A DNA stretch of 64,000 bases from Marinobacter sp. LV10R510-11A (GCF_900215155.1 NZ_LT907980.1:1116001-1180000); one strand, 5' to 3'. Counted from the first letter of the stretch, positions 8,530 through 16,457 are shown. The notes: a model not told the origin generated them from the sequence alone. Numbers and translations are program-made.

Positions 8530-9177
8530 CTAAGAAGGAAAAACCACCACGTCATCCCCCTCTTGCCAAGGCTGAAACTTGGTCATGGCTTTCAGAAAGA
8601 ATGAGTGCTCCAACCAGTGTTTTAGCCACTGCTGCAGGTTCGGGTAAGGTAGGGTGTAAAACACATCGCGATCCACATGGGCGAATTGGCGTACAAACGG
8701 CACGATGCCAATATCGGCAATGGTTGCGCTATCCGCCAGTAGGAAAGGGCTTTTGGTCAGCAAGTCCTCTAAAACCTGTAAAAAGGCTTCACCCCGTTGC
8801 CGATACTCTGACTGGGTCATTTCGAGATGACGGTCGGCGTATTTATAGCGATCCAGCCAATGTTTAAATTCGTTGTCGTTTTGCTCGATCAGAGCATAGG
8901 CCTGATGCAAAACCTTTGCATCCAACAGCCCTTGCGGATCTTGTTGCTCAAGCGCCCACACCATTATCTCCCGGCTCTCTTCAATCACAACACCATCAAA
9001 AAGTTGCAAAACAGGCACGGTGCCTTTCGGGCTAATCGCTAGCATTTGGGCTGGTTTGTTTTTCAGGATTATCTCCCGCAGCTCCACCTGCAACTCGGCA
9101 AACAAAAGGCCGAGACGGGCGCGCATGGCATAGGGACAGCGACGAAAAGAGTACAGACGATGAAGTGAAGAAGTCAT
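8530..9177 (-). CDS. Glutathione S-transferase-like protein
   Basis: 215 residues. The N-terminal thioredoxin-fold begins HRLYSFRRCPYAMRARLGL, with the CPYAMR motif of omega-like GSTs, and the cis-proline segment SPKGTVPVLQL and the EESREIM glutathione-binding stretch follow. The C-terminal half is the all-helical GST domain (SATIADIGIVPFVRQFA). Such proteins conjugate or reduce using glutathione in the cytoplasm. It is on the cassette strand but no convincing attC borders it on the left. The site on its right (9193-9273) has lost its core, so this gene may be stranded between degraded cassettes. Confidence 0.85.
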   Translation of the reverse strand: MTSSLHRLYSFRRCPYAMRARLGLLFAELQVELREIILKNKPAQMLAISPKGTVPVLQLFDGVVIEESREIMVWALEQQDPQGLLDAKVLHQAYALIEQNDNEFKHWLDRYKYADRHLEMTQSEYRQRGEAFLQVLEDLLTKSPFLLADSATIADIGIVPFVRQFAHVDRDVFYTLPYPNLQQWLKHWLEHSFFLKAMTKFQPWQEGDDVVVFPS

Positions 9178-9192
9178 GGGTATTTTTCGCAG

Positions 9193-9273
9193 TTGAATCG
9201 AGATCAGTGCCCTGACAAGGGCACCCAGTGGACGGCCTTCAGGCCGGGAACGAACTCGGATGGCTTGTTAAAT
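9193..9273 (-). repeat. Degenerate attC site (outer core lost)
   Basis: Body matches the AGTGCCCTGACAAGGGCA...GGACGGCC...GGCCGGGAACGAACT type and ends in a good GTTAAAT inverse core holding the stop of the next gene. The left end reads GTTGAATCGAGAT instead of GCCTAACGCGAAG, so the recombination core is mutated and this site is probably inactive. Confidence 0.75.
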
Positions 9274-9585
9274 GCCATAAGCCCGCTCAACCTTTGCAAC
9301 CCGGACTTTGAATTCAGAGTACCAGGCTTTATGTCCAAGGCGCTGGGCTTCAAGATGCTCTGCGTTTTGCTTCCAACTTTTGATGGATTCCTCGCTGACC
9401 CAGTACGAGACAGTAATACCGACATCCTCGCGGGCTGACTCTATACCAAGAAACCCTTCTTGTTGTGCAGCCAGCTCCAGCATTCTGTCAGCCATTGCAC
9501 CGTAGCCATGATCACCTTCAGTGCGAGTTGAGCTGAAAATCACTGCGTAATATGGAGGACTTGGAGTTTTAGCGATCCCTGACAT
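9268..9585 (-). CDS. Antibiotic biosynthesis monooxygenase (ABM) family protein
   Basis: 105 residues, beginning MSGIAKTPSPPYYAVIFSS, with the ABM-like core MADRMLELAAQQEGFLGIESARE and the WVSEESIKSWKQNAEHLEAQ helix typical of this dimeric ferredoxin-like fold. Members are small cofactor-free oxygenases or related enzymes; the substrate here is unknown. The ATG at 9585 is preceded by AGGAAG. It is the cassette gene of the degenerate attC at 9193-9273 and sits just left of an attC carrying a group II intron. Confidence 0.82.
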   Translation of the reverse strand: MSGIAKTPSPPYYAVIFSSTRTEGDHGYGAMADRMLELAAQQEGFLGIESAREDVGITVSYWVSEESIKSWKQNAEHLEAQRLGHKAWYSEFKVRVAKVERAYGI

Positions 9586-9599
9586 AACTTCCTCTTGGA

Positions 9600-9675
9600 A
9601 TTTAACTCTGAGGTAACCGGCGTGAGCGCCAGCGGAGGGAACCAAAAGCGGCACGCTTTTGGCGTCCGGTTGACC
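9600..9675 (-). repeat. attC site, interrupted at its inverse-core end by a group II intron
   Basis: Begins ATTTAAC (inverse of GTTAAAT, a perfect core) and ends GTTGACC. It holds a long hairpin with arms AACCGG...CCAAAAGC and GCTTTTGG...CCGGTT. The group II intron starts about six bases beyond. The gene this attC should serve lies on the other side of the intron, at 12078-12515. Confidence 0.65.
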
Positions 9676-10872
9676 ATCTTGTGTACGCCCAGCATGGGCA
9701 TGAGCTAATGGGGTGAAAGTCCCCTGTGGAAAGATCACCGTTCAGCCGGTTTTACCGATTGAACGCTAACCACTAGCGAATGGCAAGGGCCAACCCGCGA
9801 GGCGCGGTCTGGAGGAAGCCGCTAGCAAAGCTGCGAGCTGATGAACAAGAACATCATATGAGGCGTAGGCCGGAGGCGAGTTGGCACAAGACGACGAAGC
9901 CACGTGATCTGACGGCCACCGTAAATGATGCAGTTGTGCAGTGAAAGTTCATGTTCTTATCTGGGGCGGTCCGACGCATCGGGATCTGCTCAACGAGCGA
10001 TCGGTCAATTACCAGTCAGGACACTGGTCGATCAAGCCTGGGCGCACCCGTTGCCATCGGCGGTTGCGAGCGAACGAGGTGGACACCGATAGCGCCGATG
10101 GGGGCAATCCCGCCGGTGATTGAGCAGAAGTCAGCAGACGGCATAGTAGCCAAACGCCCATCGTAATGGTTGGGACACGGTGAAGGCCTGAACACTTAGT
10201 TGAATAAAGGAGGAGCCATGACAGACTTGAACACACGAACACCGTCCGGTGATGACGTGATTCAGCGTATGGATATGAAGCCAGCCTTTAGCGAAGATCT
10301 ACTCGGACAAGCGTTGCAACCTGAAAACCTTCAGGCGGCATGGAAACGCGTTCGAGCCAATAAAGGGGCGGCTGGCATCGACGGGATGACCGTTGATGAG
10401 TTCCCCTCTTGGGCAAGGTGTGGCCGTTGGAAAGAGGTCGTTGAGGAACTGGAAACAGGTCTCTATTATCCCTTTCCGGTCAGACGTGTTGAAATAGATA
10501 AACCTGATGGCGGCAAACGCCAATTAGGGATACCCACGGTCACTGATCGTGTTATTCAGCAAGCCATTGCCCAAATACTAACTCCCATCTTCGATCCAGA
10601 CTTCTCGAACAATAGCTTCGGGTTCCGTCCAAATCGTAATGGGCAGCAAGCGGTTAAGCAGGTTCAAGGCATCATCAAAACGGGTCGCCGTTTTTCTGTT
10701 GATGTTGATCTGTCTAAGTTCTTTGATCGAGTTAACCATGATTTACTGATGACGTACCTTGGCTACAAAGTGAAGGATAAACGGCTTCTTAAATTGATTA
10801 AGCGTTATCTCCGAGCTGGGGTTATCGATAACCAGCTCTATAGTGAAAGTCATGAGGGTGTTCCTCAAGGCG

Positions 10873-11293
10873 CATTATGTGAAGCTTTACATAACCCACC
10901 TTATGTGAAGTAAATGATTATGCAAAGTAAATCGTCATGATGGCCCAAACAAGGAAGGCCCGACCTGGATTACTTTGCATAATATTTTCAGAATCCGTAC
11001 TACCTCACAGGCTGTTTAACCAAATTAGCAAGTTTTCATCTTGGTTCAACGGCGGCATTTCAGGTGCAATGAGTTCCGGATAAGCGTTTTCTAGTGCTGT
11101 GTGTTTTAATTCCGTATCCGCGCGGGCATAAATTTCTGTTGTGGCAATATCCGCATGTCCCAACAGATCCAGGATATAAATCAGATTAACACCAGCTTGT
11201 AACAGCGTTATGTAAAGTAGAAATGTATCAAGTGTCGAGTTTACGAGGGTTTTCAGCGATTACTTTGCATAATCCCTTACTTCACATAAGGTG
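10873..11293. mobile_element. Small inverted-repeat (MITE-like) element with a tyrosine-recombinase tail
   Basis: The element has 36-bp terminal inverted repeats at 10895-10930 and 11260-11295, 34 of 36 bases identical, of the form CCCACCTTATGTGAAGTAA then ATTATGCAAAGTAA. A third copy of the inner 14-mer sits inverted at 10970-10983, making a stem-loop with 10917-10930. Outside the left repeat is a near-palindrome TTATGTGAAGCTTTACATAA. Inside is the C-terminus of a tyrosine recombinase. No target-site duplication is evident. It looks like a non-autonomous derivative of a recombinase-mobilised element. Confidence 0.7.
11005..11205 (-). pseudogene. C-terminal fragment of a tyrosine recombinase
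   Basis: A 66-codon open frame without a start codon. It encodes LLQAGVNLIYILDLLGHADI and then ATTEIYARADTELK, the region with the conserved H (LLGH) and the catalytic Tyr (EIYARA) of tyrosine recombinases, and ends with NLLIWLNSL and a stop. The upstream catalytic Arg and His-x-x-Arg regions are absent. The frame is joined directly to the repeat TTATGTAAAG. It is a relic carried inside the inverted-repeat element that split the maturase gene. Confidence 0.8.
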
Positions 11294-12077
11294 GGCCTCT
11301 TTCGCCACTATTGGCGAACATCATGCTCGACCCACTAGACAAAGAACTTGAGAAGCGAGGCCACAAATTCGCCCGATACGCAGACGACCTTACGATTTTA
11401 GTGAAGAGTAAGCGTGCAGGCGAACGTGTACTTCATAGTATCAGTAAATACCTGCAACGCCGTTTGAAATTGATCGTTAACACGATCAAAAGCCGCGTCG
11501 TTAAAACCAATGATAGTAAGTTCCTGGGATTCACTTTCCGATCAGGGAACATTCATTGGCACCCGAATACGTTGAATAATTTCAAACAACAAGTTCGGAA
11601 ACTAACGAATCGCAACTGGGGTGTATCAATGCGATACCAACTCTTCAAGCTGAGCCAGTACTTACGTGGCTGGATCAATTATTTTGGTATCGCCAAAGGC
11701 TATCAACTCTGTGTCGATCTAGATCAATGGATTCGGCGCAGGGTCAGAATGGCTTACTGGCGACAGTGGCGCAAGCCACGAACCAAGGTAAGAAACTTGA
11801 TGAGACGAGGTGTGCATGTGCAGTCAGCAGTTGTGTGTGGCATTACCAGCAAAGGGCCATGGCGTAGCGCTAAAACTCCAGGGATCAATCAAGCATTATC
11901 TTTAAAGTATTTGAAATCTGAGGGGTTTTATTCGTTGCGTGATGGTTGGATCAAGCTTCACTATCCTAAGTGAAACGCCCTGTGCGGACCCGCATTCAGG
12001 GTGTTGTGGGGGCTGAGGGTTAGATACCCTCGGCTACCCGATTAGGCATTTTTCCATTTGGGTAAACAACAATTTAT

Positions 12078-12515
12078 CTAGACAGCTGTAGCTAACTTTC
12101 TCTTCTTGAATGACTCCACTACCCGAGAGTGCCACTCACTAATAACTTGCGTAGTGGGCGCATTTTTATTAACACATTTTTCAAGCGTACCTCGTGGTTG
12201 AGGTAATGATTTTTCTTCTAATTCCCAATCTAATATACGAATTGGTCTACGATGCTCAATCCACCCTGTATCCGTAGAATCGTTATCTACATGGTATGCG
12301 CCACCAATGACTTGTACTAACGCAATCAATTTAGCGCCATTTTTAATGGCTACCACATCATTCACTTTCATTTCGGTTTGAAATTCCGCTATCACTGCTT
12401 GACCTTTATTCCAGTCACCTAATCCGATTATTCTTTTATGTTCAAGAATTGAAAATACGTGCTCGTCAGCGAAAGATTTGTCATCAGGGTGCATTTGCAT
12501 GTGCCAGTAGGTCAT
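12078..12515 (-). CDS. Hypothetical cassette protein, possibly EVE/PUA-like
   Basis: 145 residues starting MTYWHMQMHPDDKSFADEHV. The segment IIGLGDWNKGQ, then MKVNDVVAIKNGAKLIALVQVIGG, resembles the beta-barrel of EVE/PUA-like domains, which in other bacteria read modified bases and often occur with restriction or defence genes. This is an impression from motif spacing, not a confirmed assignment. Its attC is the one at 9600-9675, now separated from it by the intron. The gene is AT-rich compared with the flanking chromosome, typical of a captured cassette. Confidence 0.6.
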   Translation of the reverse strand: MTYWHMQMHPDDKSFADEHVFSILEHKRIIGLGDWNKGQAVIAEFQTEMKVNDVVAIKNGAKLIALVQVIGGAYHVDNDSTDTGWIEHRRPIRILDWELEEKSLPQPRGTLEKCVNKNAPTTQVISEWHSRVVESFKKRKLATAV

Positions 12516-12561
12516 ATTTATTGTTACCTTATTTGGTGTATTAAATTGAAAGTTTGATAGT

Positions 12562-12609
12562 GCCTAACGCCGCATTCAGCCGCTTGTCCGCTGCAATGCT
12601 TTGTTATGA
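12562..12609 (-). repeat. attC site overlapping the 3' end of a cassette gene
   Basis: GCCTAAC...GTTATGA with GCCGCATTCAGCCGC between, 48 bp. The last codons and stop of the gene at 12576 lie inside it, giving the protein tail NKALQRTSG, a C-terminal sequence characteristic of genes running into attC sites. Confidence 0.85.
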
Positions 12610-13499
12610 GGATGTTCTGCCTCGGTACTTTTTATCAAAGGCCTCATAATAACCTCTGACAACGTATTGCACTTACCACAATTAATATTAAGCGTTTGAT
12701 TGAAGCGTAAGTCTCGAAAGACTCTAATCGGAACTTCTAAGTCTTCATTGCAGCCCGAACATGAAAACATAATAATGCTTCTAATCACTTCAAAATCGCC
12801 ATTTTTATCTTTTTTAATGACGTAGCTTTCTTGGCAATTTGGGTTTATACAGCTTAAAACTGTTTGATTCTGCAAGTTTTTTACAGGTCGTTTTATTTTA
12901 GTATCACAAGCAAAACAATTAAAACCATACTCCTCTCCGAAAGAACCACCCATCAATAGATTGCCTTTCATGCCTGATAGAAATGAAACAACTCCAGAAA
13001 CTTTCTTCCTGATATTATCTTTATCGCCATAAATATTGAGATTTCTAGATGTTATGCTTGGTACTGGAATATGCAAAGCAACGTTAGAAACGCCATGCCA
13101 TAACTGATGAAGCTTATTAAACTTAAGTTCCGATTGATTACCCAAAGGGGTGTATTTTATCGATTCAAATTCTTCTCTCGTTTCTGGTGACCTTTCATCT
13201 ATTTTTTCATCTGATATTGATATTGAGAACTCCTTTGAAACATTATCGTCAACTTCATCTGAAATCTGTTTGATGATGTGTTTGGGTTGCCAATTCTTTA
13301 AGTCACTTTCTGATAGGTATGAGAAGTAGAGCTTAAATCGCTCGTAGCACAGGTATTCTAACGTGAGCCTAGATTCCAAAGCAGCATAAGTAAGGCTTTG
13401 CTCAGTATCCTGTTCTAAAAGTGAGTTAATGAGTTTGATTCTTTTGATATGTCCAGAACGATCAGCCTCCTTGACTAAATACTCATAACACCTAAGCAT
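12576..13499 (-). CDS. Hypothetical cassette protein with two zinc-ribbon-like cysteine clusters
   Basis: 307 residues. The N-terminal 100 or so residues are helical (RLTLEYLCYERFKLYFSYL). The C-terminal half has two cysteine groups: CFACDTKIKR...LSCINPNCQESY and FSCSGCNEDL...NINCGKCNTL. Each could bind one zinc ion. The protein ends NKALQRTSG, encoded by the attC, so the true functional tail may be shorter. Helical N-terminus plus zinc ribbons would fit a nucleic-acid-associated protein, but that is inference. I do not recognise the family. Confidence 0.65.
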   Translation of the reverse strand: MLRCYEYLVKEADRSGHIKRIKLINSLLEQDTEQSLTYAALESRLTLEYLCYERFKLYFSYLSESDLKNWQPKHIIKQISDEVDDNVSKEFSISISDEKIDERSPETREEFESIKYTPLGNQSELKFNKLHQLWHGVSNVALHIPVPSITSRNLNIYGDKDNIRKKVSGVVSFLSGMKGNLLMGGSFGEEYGFNCFACDTKIKRPVKNLQNQTVLSCINPNCQESYVIKKDKNGDFEVIRSIIMFSCSGCNEDLEVPIRVFRDLRFNQTLNINCGKCNTLSEVIMRPLIKSTEAEHPHNKALQRTSG

Positions 13500-13801
13500 T
13501 TAATGGTAGTGCGCAGCATGACCATTAAATGTCTGTTGGACTAAGCCGCCAACGCCGCAGCTATCGAACGGTGCCTAAGGATAAAGTATTTTGGAGGCGA
13601 AGCCTGAACGGTACATCTGGGGCCGGGCGGGAAGCAATGCTGGCGGGTTTTAGTCTCATTCGATCCTTCACGAGGCGGTTCCTTGTTGTAATTTCCCTCA
13701 GACTACCTCTCAGGTACCCGTTTTTCCAGCCTTCGGCCACAGAGAGATCCAGCTCACTAAGAACTGTAGGTTTCCCCCGTCGGATCAAGAAGGCCGTGAA
13801 G

Positions 13802-14926
13802 CTAGCCCGTCGGCACAGCCGTTATTCTGAACCGTGGAATCTGGCGAACCATACGCACCAGACCGTTGTCACATAGGAGGCAGGGCCAGCATCGCTGAGA
13901 CGCCGGGCTCTCCGATGTCGCTTCTGGCTTGGGCGGCTGCGATAAACAGTGTCGGATAACCGCCAGTTTGCGGCGTCGGGTGCGGTTGCTCAGGTAGCCA
14001 AAATGGCGAATGCGCATGAAGCCTTTGGGCAGGATGTGCATCAGGAACCGCCGCACGAACTCCTGGCCCTCCAGCCATTGGGTCTTAATTCGGGAACCAT
14101 CGCGGTAATCCTTATATCGGAACGAGATCCGGTCACCGTCCATCGACAACAAGCGCCCGTTACTGATGGCGATTCGATGAGTGTAGCGAGCCAGATAGTC
14201 CACCACGCTATCGGCCTGGTTTAGGCAATGTCGAGTGTAGACAACCCACTCCTGCTGCATCAGGCCGTCGAGCACACCATCAACCTCACCGCTGCGGGTA
14301 ACTCGGTGCAGTTCACCTGCGTTCTCCGACGCTCTCAGCAACGACACCATGCGCCCTCGAAAACGCCGGGATAGGGCCCGTACCGGGAACAGGTAGTGGC
14401 TTTTTGCCTTGTGCCAGTCACCGGTGCCGGTCAACACCCCGCCTGGAATCAGGCAATGCACGTGAACGTGACGGCTCAGGTTCTGCCCCCAGGTGTGGAG
14501 CACCGCCGTCATGCCCAGCTCGCCGCCAAGGTGCCGGGTGTTGCGTCCAAACTGGTTAAGCGTGTCCCAGACTGCGGCGAACAGACAGCGATAGACCACG
14601 TCGGGGTGGAGCTGAACCCAGCCGTTCAAGGTATGAGGTAGCGTAAACACCAGATGGAAGTAAGGCACCGGCAACAACAGTGACCGCTGACGTTCGCTCC
14701 ATTGCTGACTCGCTCGCCCCTGACATTGCGGACAATGCCGATCCCGGCATCCGTAATAACAGATGGAACGGGCCTGGCAATGATCACACCGCATTTCCAT
14801 ACCGCCCATGCGGGCGGTTCGGCAGCCCGTTAAACGAGCGCAGACCTTGCGACGGTGACTGTCCAGTGTCTGACCGGGCAGAAATCGCGCCAGTATGTTT
14901 TGAACGCTCAGTGTGCCTGCCATCAT
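13802..14926 (-). CDS. tnpA: IS91-family HUH transposase
   Basis: 374 residues. The N-terminal zinc-binding region has MRCDHCQA, CYYGCRDRHCPQCQG. The HUH metal-binding motif is in RHVHVHCLIPGGVL, and the paired catalytic tyrosines are in VDYLARYTHRIAI. These are the hallmarks of Y2-type IS91 transposases, which cut single strands and move by a rolling-circle-like mechanism. The reading frame is intact and of normal length. The ATG overlaps the stop of the upstream 50-residue frame. Confidence 0.92.
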   Translation of the reverse strand: MMAGTLSVQNILARFLPGQTLDSHRRKVCARLTGCRTARMGGMEMRCDHCQARSICYYGCRDRHCPQCQGRASQQWSERQRSLLLPVPYFHLVFTLPHTLNGWVQLHPDVVYRCLFAAVWDTLNQFGRNTRHLGGELGMTAVLHTWGQNLSRHVHVHCLIPGGVLTGTGDWHKAKSHYLFPVRALSRRFRGRMVSLLRASENAGELHRVTRSGEVDGVLDGLMQQEWVVYTRHCLNQADSVVDYLARYTHRIAISNGRLLSMDGDRISFRYKDYRDGSRIKTQWLEGQEFVRRFLMHILPKGFMRIRHFGYLSNRTRRRKLAVIRHCLSQPPKPEATSESPASQRCWPCLLCDNGLVRMVRQIPRFRITAVPTG

Positions 14927-15075
14927 GCACCTCCGAGATTTGCGATCAGGTCAGCGGGCGAGCGCCGATAATAACGGGCCAGCGCGGTGACGACGTAAAG
15001 ATAGCTGTGCTGGGTTCGGGGGGAAAAGCCATGTTGGCACATGGCCTGGATCATGGTCTGACGTAACGGTGTCAT
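14923..15075 (-). CDS. Short recombinase N-terminal-like protein upstream of the IS91 transposase
   Basis: 50 codons starting MTPLRQTMIQAMCQHGFSP and continuing RTQHSYLYVVTALARYYRRS. This matches the N-terminal core-binding (SAM-like) domain of tyrosine recombinases that accompany some IS91 transposases. The frame stops after about 50 residues, overlapping the transposase start by a few bases (GCATGATGG). The catalytic domain is absent. It may be a decayed partner recombinase or a short accessory protein. The second IS91-like element here carries the full 303-residue version, which supports decay. Confidence 0.6.
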   Translation of the reverse strand: MTPLRQTMIQAMCQHGFSPRTQHSYLYVVTALARYYRRSPADLIANLGGA

Positions 15076-15184
15076 GACGGTAACTCCTCTTTTGAAAGCC
15101 CACTTGGGCTAATCAAAAGTATCGGTCAATTCACCTGATCTCGCAGGAAACTTCCAGGCTTACTCGCTACCGCGAAGCGGTTTA

Positions 15185-15289
15185 GTTCAACGCTTTTGTT
15201 CAGCGGCAGCCTTGGCAGAGCGAAGCGGTGACAAGGCTGTCCGGTGGAGGGCCGTCAGGCCCGGAACGAACTGCAACTATTGGTTAGCA
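15185..15289 (-). repeat. attC site
   Basis: GTTCAAC...GTTAGCA, 105 bp, with the arms AGCCTTGGCAGAG/GACAAGGCTGTCC and GGGCCGTCAGGCCC. It serves the gene at 15318. The 110 bases to its left belong to the IS91-like element border and show no gene. Confidence 0.82.
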
Positions 15290-15317
15290 CTGCTCAACTG
15301 AGCACCTGCGGTCATAG

Positions 15318-15614
15318 TCAAAACGGTATTCCATCTTCGTCTTTCATTGCATCTGGTTCCATAGACGGCTCAAGACCAAAGGTAGTCTCTTCAACCGGCA
15401 TCAACTCCCACATCTCCTTTTGATGGAGCCAGACTGGATCAGCATTCTTTTCACTGAACTGGTCTACAGGCATACCATCCACGGTCGGTGGCCGCTTTAT
15501 TCTTACTTGCTTACCGTTGATAAAGACCCACTCGTACTTCCTTCGCCGCTCTGCCTTCGCGGCTTTCCTTGCTCTCTTTTGGGCCGGAGTAAGCTTTTTC
15601 TTAACCTTTGCCAT
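15318..15614 (-). CDS. Hypothetical cassette protein, basic N-terminus
   Basis: 98 residues. The first 30 are extremely rich in Lys, Arg and Ala (MAKVKKKLTPAQKRARKAAK), then come a short structured part YEWVFINGKQVRIKRPPTVDG and an acidic tail ending MKDEDGIPF. The basic helix could contact nucleic acid or ribosome, but there is no recognisable domain. Flanked by attC sites on both sides, so it is a complete single-gene cassette. A GGTTAAG-like site lies near the ATG. Confidence 0.72.
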   Translation of the reverse strand: MAKVKKKLTPAQKRARKAAKAERRRKYEWVFINGKQVRIKRPPTVDGMPVDQFSEKNADPVWLHQKEMWELMPVEETTFGLEPSMEPDAMKDEDGIPF

Positions 15615-15629
15615 ATCTGAACTTCTTGG

Positions 15630-15716
15630 TGCTAACGCTGAATTAAGCGGCGGCCCGTCAGGGACGTCCGGTGGACGGCCTTCAGGCCGGGAACGAACTT
15701 GAATGATTTGTTAGCT
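15630..15716 (-). repeat. attC site
   Basis: TGCTAAC...GTTAGCT, 87 bp, body GGCGGCCCGTCAGGGACGTCC...GGCCGGGAACGAACTTGA. It terminates ORF-poor repeat cassette copy 1. Confidence 0.88.
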
Positions 15717-16050
15717 GGGTGTAACTGATAGCCCAGCCCCTGGCACTCAAAGTGATAGCCTACTCCGCCGCTGCCCTTCCACCAAAATCCGCCGATGCAC
15801 AGTGTCCTAAAACACCGCAGCCGATGCGGCGAACGAACCTGAACGCCAGATTACCAGGCGCAGACCTAAGTTTGCGTGGACGGCCCCACACGGCGAGCAC
15901 CAAATTTTATGGCAATGCCGGTGAACGATTGAGCTGCCAAACTGATCACCGACTTAGACGGCCTTGGCGTAGCTGAAAGTTACCGGTTTTGCTACGAACC
16001 TGAGCCAAGGCCACTGGCACCAAGCCACCAAAAAGGCACCACATCAATCC
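15717..16050 (-). repeat. ORF-poor repeated cassette, copy 1 of 5
   Basis: About 334 bp between two attC sites with no convincing gene. It shares extended similarity with 22656-22988, 28292-28627, 29874-30208 and 30287-30623. On the minus strand it holds the complementary segments GGCCTTGGC and GCCAAGGCC, and the hairpin CCGCA-TCGGC-TGCGG. It also holds CCCAGC, which can pair with GCTGGG at the attC end. Short frames beginning in the core (LAGLMWCLFGGLVPVALA) are not kept between copies. Confidence 0.85.
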
Positions 16051-16128
16051 AGCTAACGCGAAGCGCACCGGTGGCTTTGACGCAGCGAAGCGGAGACAAA
16101 GGCATCCGAGTGCCGCGCCTGGTTATGT
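16051..16128 (-). repeat. attC site
   Basis: AGCTAAC...GTTATGT, 78 bp, with GCACCGGTGGCTTTGACGCAGCG paired against GGAGACAAAGGCATCC. It contains the TAA stop of the next gene. Confidence 0.85.
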
Positions 16129-16443
16129 TTGATGTTCGATTTCCACAGCCGACTCGTCTCCACAATGAATGAAGAATTCTCCTTTCGCTGAGCGTGAAGA
16201 TAGAAGCTGAAACCAACCACGGCCGGATTTCTCGCGACCATCATCATTTCCAGACCAAGAAAACTCGACTCGTCCACCATCTTCAGGAATGCGGTAGTCA
16301 ATTTGGCCCTCGACTGCTCCGAATACAAAAAAGCCAAGGCCATCTTCATCGAACTGGAAGTATCCGGGCTCGACAAGATCAACAACGTCTTGATCCCACG
16401 TTTCCATCCACTTAATGCGCCAGCGTCCAACGACTTTACTCAA
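16123..16443 (-). CDS. Hypothetical cassette protein (conserved FDEDGLGFFVFG family)
   Basis: 106 residues. It contains WDQDVVDLVEPGYFQFDEDG, then GFFVFGAVEGQIDYR and a final FFIHCGDESAVE. This combination is a frequently met uncharacterised family in bacteria and integron cassettes, recalled from memory; versions have GxFxFGAVxGxxD and FIHxGDDSxF. It looks like an all-beta protein. No enzymatic motif is visible. Its stop lies in the attC to its left and another attC lies to its right, so it is a complete cassette. Confidence 0.8.
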   Translation of the reverse strand: MSKVVGRWRIKWMETWDQDVVDLVEPGYFQFDEDGLGFFVFGAVEGQIDYRIPEDGGRVEFSWSGNDDGREKSGRGWFQLLSSRSAKGEFFIHCGDESAVEIEHQT

Positions 16444-16457
16444 ACTGCCTCCTTAAA

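Larger units (their letters stand above)
10218..11973 (+). pseudogene. ltrA: Group II intron reverse transcriptase/maturase, split by an insertion
   Basis: The 5' part (10218-10872) encodes RT motifs 0-4: AWKRVRANKGAAGIDG, RQLGIPTVTDRVIQQA, NNSFGFRPNRN, DVDLSKFFDRVNHD and the end of GVPQG. The 3' part (11294-11973) continues exactly with PLSPLLANIMLD and the catalytic FARYADD box, then the maturase domain and a terminal KLHYPK. Joining the halves at 10872/11294 restores GVPQG-GPLSPL in frame. So the gene was intact until a 421-bp element landed in RT motif 4/5. The start at 10218 follows AAGGAGGA. Without trans-acting maturase the intron is presumably immobile. Confidence 0.9.
9681..12042 (+). 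ncRNA. Group II intron (ribozyme plus split maturase gene), inserted at an attC
   Basis: The 5' end reads GTGTACGCCCAGCATGGGC. A roughly 540-base ORF-free stretch of likely domains I-III precedes the maturase gene. At the 3' end, 11974-12005 folds as domain V (AACGCCCTG pairs with CAGGGTGTT, distal stem TGCG/CGCA, catalytic-triad-like CGC). Domain VI follows at about 12010-12042 (GCTGAGGG/CCCTCGGC) and ends near CCCGAT. The 3' exon starts TAGGC, the remainder of an attC inverse core. Insertion in the strand opposite to the cassettes at an attC core is the pattern known for group IIC-attC introns. The exact 5' and 3' splice sites are my estimate. Confidence 0.8.
13557..15125 (-). mobile_element. 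IS91-family-like element 1 (approximate limits)
   Basis: Encodes an HUH transposase with a short recombinase-like reading frame just upstream. The left limit is placed at the GAAC at 13567 or just before it, since IS91 elements use GAAC/GTTC-type target tetranucleotides. The right limit is placed near GGCTAATCAAAAGTATCGGTC. Bases 13500-13801 beyond the transposase stop hold no gene I can support, and probably contain the terminal sequence of the element and a trace of cassette DNA. Limits are estimates because IS91 elements lack inverted repeats and target duplications. Confidence 0.6.

Noticed and set aside
13529..13876. 115-codon plus-strand frame and a 75-codon minus-strand frame at the end of IS91-like element 1
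   Set aside because: Neither has a ribosome-binding site or recognisable motif; the region is more likely the terminal sequence of the element.
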